Source: an uncultured bacterium
GTDB taxonomy: Bacteria > CSSED10-310 > CALFER01
DNA length: 47,572 nt
Reading direction: 5' to 3'
Assembly (NCBI GenBank): GCA_937951895.1
Contig: CALFER010000060.1
Coordinates: 1 to 47,572 of the forward strand
Shown here: one piece after another, positions 43,926-47,572 of the stretch
How the letters are laid out: the number at the start of each line of letters is the position of its first letter
Numbering within the stretch: the stretch's first letter is position 1
The notes under the pieces: model-generated
The model's input: the letters and a program-made list of their open reading frames with translations, nothing else
Databases searched by the model: none
Told to the model about the DNA's origin: nothing
Made by a program: the position numbers and the translations under genes

Positions 43926-44738
43926 TCAGGGTTCGAGCGCCACGATACGGCACATCGATGATTCGAATTCCATGCCGCGGAGAGGGAAGCAGCCGACCCA
44001 CAACCGTCTGTTGCTGACTTTCTCGATGTCACCACCCAGGTTTTCTGCGTGAACGATGCCCTTGGGGAACAACTTCAGATGCATGACCTGATAGTAGGTC
44101 TCCTGCGGGAACATCTCGTCCCATGCCTTCCCGTACTTCTTCTGCAGTTTCTGTTCGGCTTCCACGAACAGTTTGGGATGCCAGGACCGGATGATCGTGT
44201 TCATCGGGTGATCCGCCGAACCGCAGTCCACGCCGATCCACTTGAATTTCATCTTCGTCGCCCACTTGTGGAACTCGGGGCCCGGCCCGGGATGTTTGAC
44301 GAAATACCGCACTTCGTCGGATTCCGGCTGATTCCATGCATACCGGTGATATCCTGTATTGATGATCAGAATATCGCCCTTGCGGATCTCGACCTTGCTC
44401 GTCAAGAGATCCGGCTCGTACAGGTCGTAATCCCCGACCTCTCCGGAAATGTCGACCACAACGCCCGGTCCGACCCACTCCTCCATCGGAACCTGTCCGA
44501 TCGACCGGCCACACGCGTGGAAGTGAATTTCGCCGTCCATGTGCGTTCCGACATGGTGACTCGTGGTGATCACCTGCCCGTTGGCGCCCTGCCCCATGTG
44601 CGCGCCCGCGATCCGTTTGAAGTACTGCACACTGAGCGGAATGTAACTCGGCCACGGCGGCGTATGGATGCTCAGCGGCTGCGTCAGATCGTGCATTTTG
44701 ACTTTTGCCATCAACTTGAGGAATTCGTCCATTTTCAT
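43926..44738 (-). CDS. Cyclase-family metal-dependent hydrolase (KynB / isatin-hydrolase-like)
   Basis: This 270-residue protein has the Mn/Zn-binding motif HHVGTHMDGEIHFH (H-x-G-T-H-x-D), with IINTGYHRYAW and VGVDCGSADH-like segments typical of PF04199 (the residues read WIGVDCGSADHP). Relatives include N-formylkynurenine formamidase and isatin hydrolase, which open amide bonds in cyclic or aryl amides. It begins the run leading into the Mo-hydroxylase genes (21 bp before the FAD subunit gene), so it may act on the hydroxylated heterocycle. Two starts (44738, 44732) are possible; the SD GGAGA favours the first. Confidence 0.9.
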   Translation of the reverse strand: MKMDEFLKLMAKVKMHDLTQPLSIHTPPWPSYIPLSVQYFKRIAGAHMGQGANGQVITTSHHVGTHMDGEIHFHACGRSIGQVPMEEWVGPGVVVDISGEVGDYDLYEPDLLTSKVEIRKGDILIINTGYHRYAWNQPESDEVRYFVKHPGPGPEFHKWATKMKFKWIGVDCGSADHPMNTIIRSWHPKLFVEAEQKLQKKYGKAWDEMFPQETYYQVMHLKLFPKGIVHAENLGGDIEKVSNRRLWVGCFPLRGMEFESSMCRIVALEP

Positions 44739-44812
44739 GTCTGTCTCTCCTTCATTGAACTCACAGGGTGAGGTGCGAACAACCTTCTTTCATTGTGACA
44801 GATCCGGGAGGC

Positions 44813-47074
44813 TCAATGCCACCCGAACGTGAACAGACCATAGTTTCCCACGAGCGTCGTGATGGCCGCGTCGGTGATCCCCGCATACCACCGTATGTCG
44901 GATGCCGCACCCGTGTCCGCTGGCCACTCGAACGGCGGCAGCACCTCGATCGTCTGCTGCCCCGGAACAATCTCGTAACTGTAATGATCGAAACTCGTGA
45001 ATCCCGGTGCAAAGAAATAACTGCCATACACATCCAGAATCACGAACACGGGCAATGTCCCCAGCGATTCACTGCCGGGATTGCAGACCTGCACCTGGCA
45101 GTAACAGATGTCACCCTCCTCAAACAGCGCCGATGGCATGTACACCTCGCACCCCAGCTCGTCGCACGCAGGCGTCGGTGCGGGTGAGGGTGTCCAGGTC
45201 GGCACCGGCGGGATGGTCGATGTCGGCGGGACGGATGTCGGGGTCGGCGACGCGCCGGAACGGCAGACCCGCACGGCGATCCGATCGATCATGATGTGGG
45301 CGTTGTATGAGGCCGTCACGAAGCGGAACTGGAGCCGCATGTTTTCCTTACCCGCCAGATAGGACATGTCGAACTGGTAGAGCTGCCCAGGGCCATAGGG
45401 CGAATAGTCGCTGTTGAGCGTGAACATGTCGTCGTTGTCGGACTCATCGACCCAGGATACCTGCAGATAGTCTCCCGCCTCGACGAACTCGAACGCGACA
45501 TAAAACTCGAGCCGCACATCCGATTCCGTCGTGAGATCGAACTCCGGAGAAAGCAGATCCGTGCGGTACACCCCCTGCGTTCCACAAAACTCATTGCTGC
45601 AGCACGCCGCCATGCCGTCATATCCCGCATAATTCGGCAATCCGCACGTCACATTGGACTCCCACTGACAGTCGCCGGTATTGATCGCGATCGTCCAGCC
45701 CGCCGGAGGCCATTGCGTGAAATGTTCCTCGACCAGGGCCTGCTCGAAGAAGCCGGATCCGCACAGATTCTGAGTTGGTGTGGGAGACGGGCTGTTCGTG
45801 GGAGAAGGCGACGGAGTCGGAGTGATCACCGGAGTCGCCGTCGCGCTGGGAAGCGATGCGGGGTAATGAAATCCCATGTCGACGGTTCCCTGATCGGACA
45901 TCCGATCGGTCCGCGTCGAGAACTGATCCATGCACAGATTCCCCATGAAAGTCGATGCACAGAGTTGTTCGGAGGGATCGCTCCCCGCATCCACGCACGG
46001 GCTGTCCCGGGACTGCCCCGAAGCGATACTGGACAGGTAGTAGCGGTCAGAAACGGCGAAAAGCGGATCGTCATTGATATTGCCGGTGCCCGGGTATGGA
46101 TCGTCCCACATGATGTTGCAGTACGAGGCTGGCACCTGCCCCTGATCACTGCCGATATCATACCCGCCGTTGTTATACACAATGCAGTTCCTCAAAAACG
46201 GCATTCGCGTCCCGTAGGCATACACCCCGTTGCCCCCGGACGGCGAAAAGTTGCTGAAGATCGTGCAGTTGTGGAATTCTGCACGACTCGTGTCATACGT
46301 GACGATGCCTCCGCCCACGGCACTTGCATTGTTGTAAGCGAACGCGCAGTTGTAGAAATTCATGGGAACGATATTGGTCACCATGATCGCTCCGCCGGTC
46401 GACATCGCCTGATTGCCTTCGAAGAGCACCCCAAAATAATCCCCGGCACCCGCATCACAAGCCAGCCCGCCTCCGAATGCCTCCGTGAGATTGCCCGTGA
46501 CCCGGCAATCGAACATCTTCAGATTGCTGCCATTATTGCTGATCCCACCACCACCTCCCTGCGCATAATTGTAATTGAATTCACAGTTTTCGATGTGCGC
46601 CTGCGAACTGTAAATCAGAGCCATTCCGCCCCCGCCAGCCTGAGAGGAGTTATCCCGGATGATGCAGTTCCGGAATGTCGCCTTGCTGCTGTTGAGCAGG
46701 ATTGCGCCACCTCGATTCACATGCTCCGTGCCCGTCGTCCGACCGTTTCGAATCGTGAACCCGTCTACGACCGCAGCGAGAGTCTCGTCGTCGTCAAACA
46801 GGAACCCCCTGGCCGCCTGCTGGCAATCGATGATGCAGTTCTCCGCGCCCCCGGTCGACCGCAGCGTCATATCCTTGCCGCCGAAATTGAGATTCGTATT
46901 GTTGGAACCCGTGTAAGTCCCGTTCGATACTTCAATCGTGTCTCCGGCCTGCCCCGCCGTCAATGCCTGCTGGATTGTCGCATACTGAGCCGGAACGCGC
47001 AGCGTGGCGGCATTCGTGATCATGGCGTTAAAAAGCACGAAACTGAACGCAACAGACAGTATTCCTCTTTTCAT
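44813..47074 (-). CDS. Exported beta-helix protein with anchor-J-like and FGW domains
   Basis: This 753-residue protein has a signal peptide (SVAFSFVLFNAMITNA) and a right-handed parallel beta-helix (about residues 25-370) with the usual entry YATIQQALTAGQAGDTIEV and repeated NCxIxxN..GGG rungs. A short TPTPSPSPTNSP linker follows. Then comes a choice-of-anchor-J/cleaved-adhesin-type jelly-roll (about 437-615; EEHFTQWPPAGWTI, IMIDRIAVRVC), a second Thr-Pro linker and the shared domain ending LFTFGWH. Its ATG overlaps the AllG-like stop (ATGA), so an exported adhesin-like protein is translationally tied to a catabolic gene. Probably polysaccharide- or surface-binding. Confidence 0.88.
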   Translation of the reverse strand: MKRGILSVAFSFVLFNAMITNAATLRVPAQYATIQQALTAGQAGDTIEVSNGTYTGSNNTNLNFGGKDMTLRSTGGAENCIIDCQQAARGFLFDDDETLAAVVDGFTIRNGRTTGTEHVNRGGAILLNSSKATFRNCIIRDNSSQAGGGGMALIYSSQAHIENCEFNYNYAQGGGGGISNNGSNLKMFDCRVTGNLTEAFGGGLACDAGAGDYFGVLFEGNQAMSTGGAIMVTNIVPMNFYNCAFAYNNASAVGGGIVTYDTSRAEFHNCTIFSNFSPSGGNGVYAYGTRMPFLRNCIVYNNGGYDIGSDQGQVPASYCNIMWDDPYPGTGNINDDPLFAVSDRYYLSSIASGQSRDSPCVDAGSDPSEQLCASTFMGNLCMDQFSTRTDRMSDQGTVDMGFHYPASLPSATATPVITPTPSPSPTNSPSPTPTQNLCGSGFFEQALVEEHFTQWPPAGWTIAINTGDCQWESNVTCGLPNYAGYDGMAACCSNEFCGTQGVYRTDLLSPEFDLTTESDVRLEFYVAFEFVEAGDYLQVSWVDESDNDDMFTLNSDYSPYGPGQLYQFDMSYLAGKENMRLQFRFVTASYNAHIMIDRIAVRVCRSGASPTPTSVPPTSTIPPVPTWTPSPAPTPACDELGCEVYMPSALFEEGDICYCQVQVCNPGSESLGTLPVFVILDVYGSYFFAPGFTSFDHYSYEIVPGQQTIEVLPPFEWPADTGAASDIRWYAGITDAAITTLVGNYGLFTFGWH

Positions 47075-47572
47075 CGCATTCCCCTTTGAAATGACCCTCC
47101 GGATTGCGCCAGAGTGTTCGAAAATGCCTCGAATGCTCGAATGAACGGCATGATCGGAGCGCTCAGCACACCCGCGCCGATCTGTCCAACCCCCGGATTC
47201 CGATGCGCCACGCCGGTATCGATGAACGGCGTCAGATTTTTCCGGATCACCTTCACCAGATCGATTCCGGATGGCGCTCCCCGGAAATCCATCGACGGAA
47301 TCTGAAACGCCGGATTCTCCCCCGCAGTGATCTCATACATGTCAGTCGTATACCGCAACGCATCTCCCGCATGACCGCCGACAAACTGAACGATGGCAGG
47401 CGCCGCCGCGATCGCGAACCCGCCCAGACCGCCGGTTTCCGTGATCGCGCTGTCCCCGATATCCGGATTCGCATCGGCCTTCGAAAACCCGGCGAAATAG
47501 AGCGCATCGGGAATATCGGCAGGCCCTGTAAACCACGTCGGGCCCGTTCCCGACACGCGAATGCCGAAGTCC
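47071..47572 (-). CDS. AllG/YlbE-like DUF1116 protein, C-terminal part
   Basis: The frame is open to the right edge, so only 166 C-terminal residues are visible. They carry TGPTWFTGPADIPDALYF, ANPDIGDSAITETGGLGG, APAIVQFVGG, YEITAGENPAFQIPSMDF and DTGVAHRNPGVGQIGAG, which are strongly conserved in DUF1116 proteins. In Escherichia coli the AllF-AllG-AllH proteins form the oxamate carbamoyltransferase that completes anaerobic allantoin breakdown. The neighbouring molybdenum hydroxylase and amide hydrolase fit a purine or cyclic-amide pathway. Pathway placement is inference, because AllF and AllH would lie outside the window. Confidence 0.85.
   Translation of the reverse strand, partial: DFGIRVSGTGPTWFTGPADIPDALYFAGFSKADANPDIGDSAITETGGLGGFAIAAAPAIVQFVGGHAGDALRYTTDMYEITAGENPAFQIPSMDFRGAPSGIDLVKVIRKNLTPFIDTGVAHRNPGVGQIGAGVLSAPIMPFIRAFEAFSNTLAQSGGSFQRGMR

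Noticed and set aside
45713..47089. 458-codon plus-strand open frame
   Set aside because: Shadow of the beta-helix gene, Arg/Ile-rich with no recognisable motif.

Overview
The window reads as a chromosome segment of an uncultivated diderm bacterium, moderately GC-rich. The diderm inference rests on several lipoproteins with clear lipoboxes, a WaaE-like LPS-core glycosyltransferase, a Slt-type lytic transglycosylase and many Sec-exported proteins. Genes start from ATG or GTG behind AGGAGG-like sites and often overlap by 4 bases (ATGA/GTGA). The phylum cannot be fixed from the sequence. The repeated Thr-Pro linkers joined to one shared Cys-containing domain suggest a poorly sampled candidate lineage.

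Left part (1-7802). A secreted BNR-repeat protein runs off the left edge on the minus strand. It is followed by a glyoxalase-II-like hydrolase and then a tight five-gene plus-strand operon (2210-7802). The operon encodes a 49-residue LysW-type amino-group carrier protein, a fusion of a D-glutamate-cyclase domain with SH3b and NlpC/P60 domains, a MurD-like ligase, a threonine-synthase-like PLP enzyme and an ATP-grasp ligase. None of the usual lysine/arginine LysW-pathway partners (LysZ, LysY, LysJ, LysK) is present. I infer an undescribed carrier-protein pathway built around D-glutamate or gamma-glutamyl chemistry. This is the strongest candidate for a new system in the window.

Middle part (7849-29307, mostly minus strand). 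It holds an FGE-like gene broken by one TGA where Trp is expected; lysS, a lytic transglycosylase and a TlpA-like lipoprotein behind an orphan xanthine-dehydrogenase-type large subunit; four secreted proteins ending in the shared domain; a HAD phosphatase-TPR-sulfatase-like operon; and an integral-membrane GT-C glycosyltransferase. The glycosyltransferase gene is flanked by a duplicated segment made of palindromic repeats and an internally deleted HAD copy.

Right part (29893-47572). It holds a membrane GGDEF protein with a degenerate active site and a 2232-residue exported modular protein. After these come tyrS with a small LEA-like lipoprotein, a family-2 glycosyltransferase, a complete three-subunit molybdenum hydroxylase with a cyclase-family hydrolase, a secreted beta-helix protein and the C-terminal part of an AllG/DUF1116 protein. 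The hydroxylase, hydrolase and AllG-like protein together suggest catabolism of an N-heterocycle, possibly a purine.

Across the window, six complete exported proteins (probably also the truncated one at the left edge) end in a Thr/Pro-rich linker plus a ~118-residue domain that finishes in Phe-Gly-Trp. A divergent copy of the domain sits at the N-terminus of the broken FGE-like gene. No tRNA, rRNA, CRISPR array, integrase or transposase was seen. Promoter calls were made by eye.
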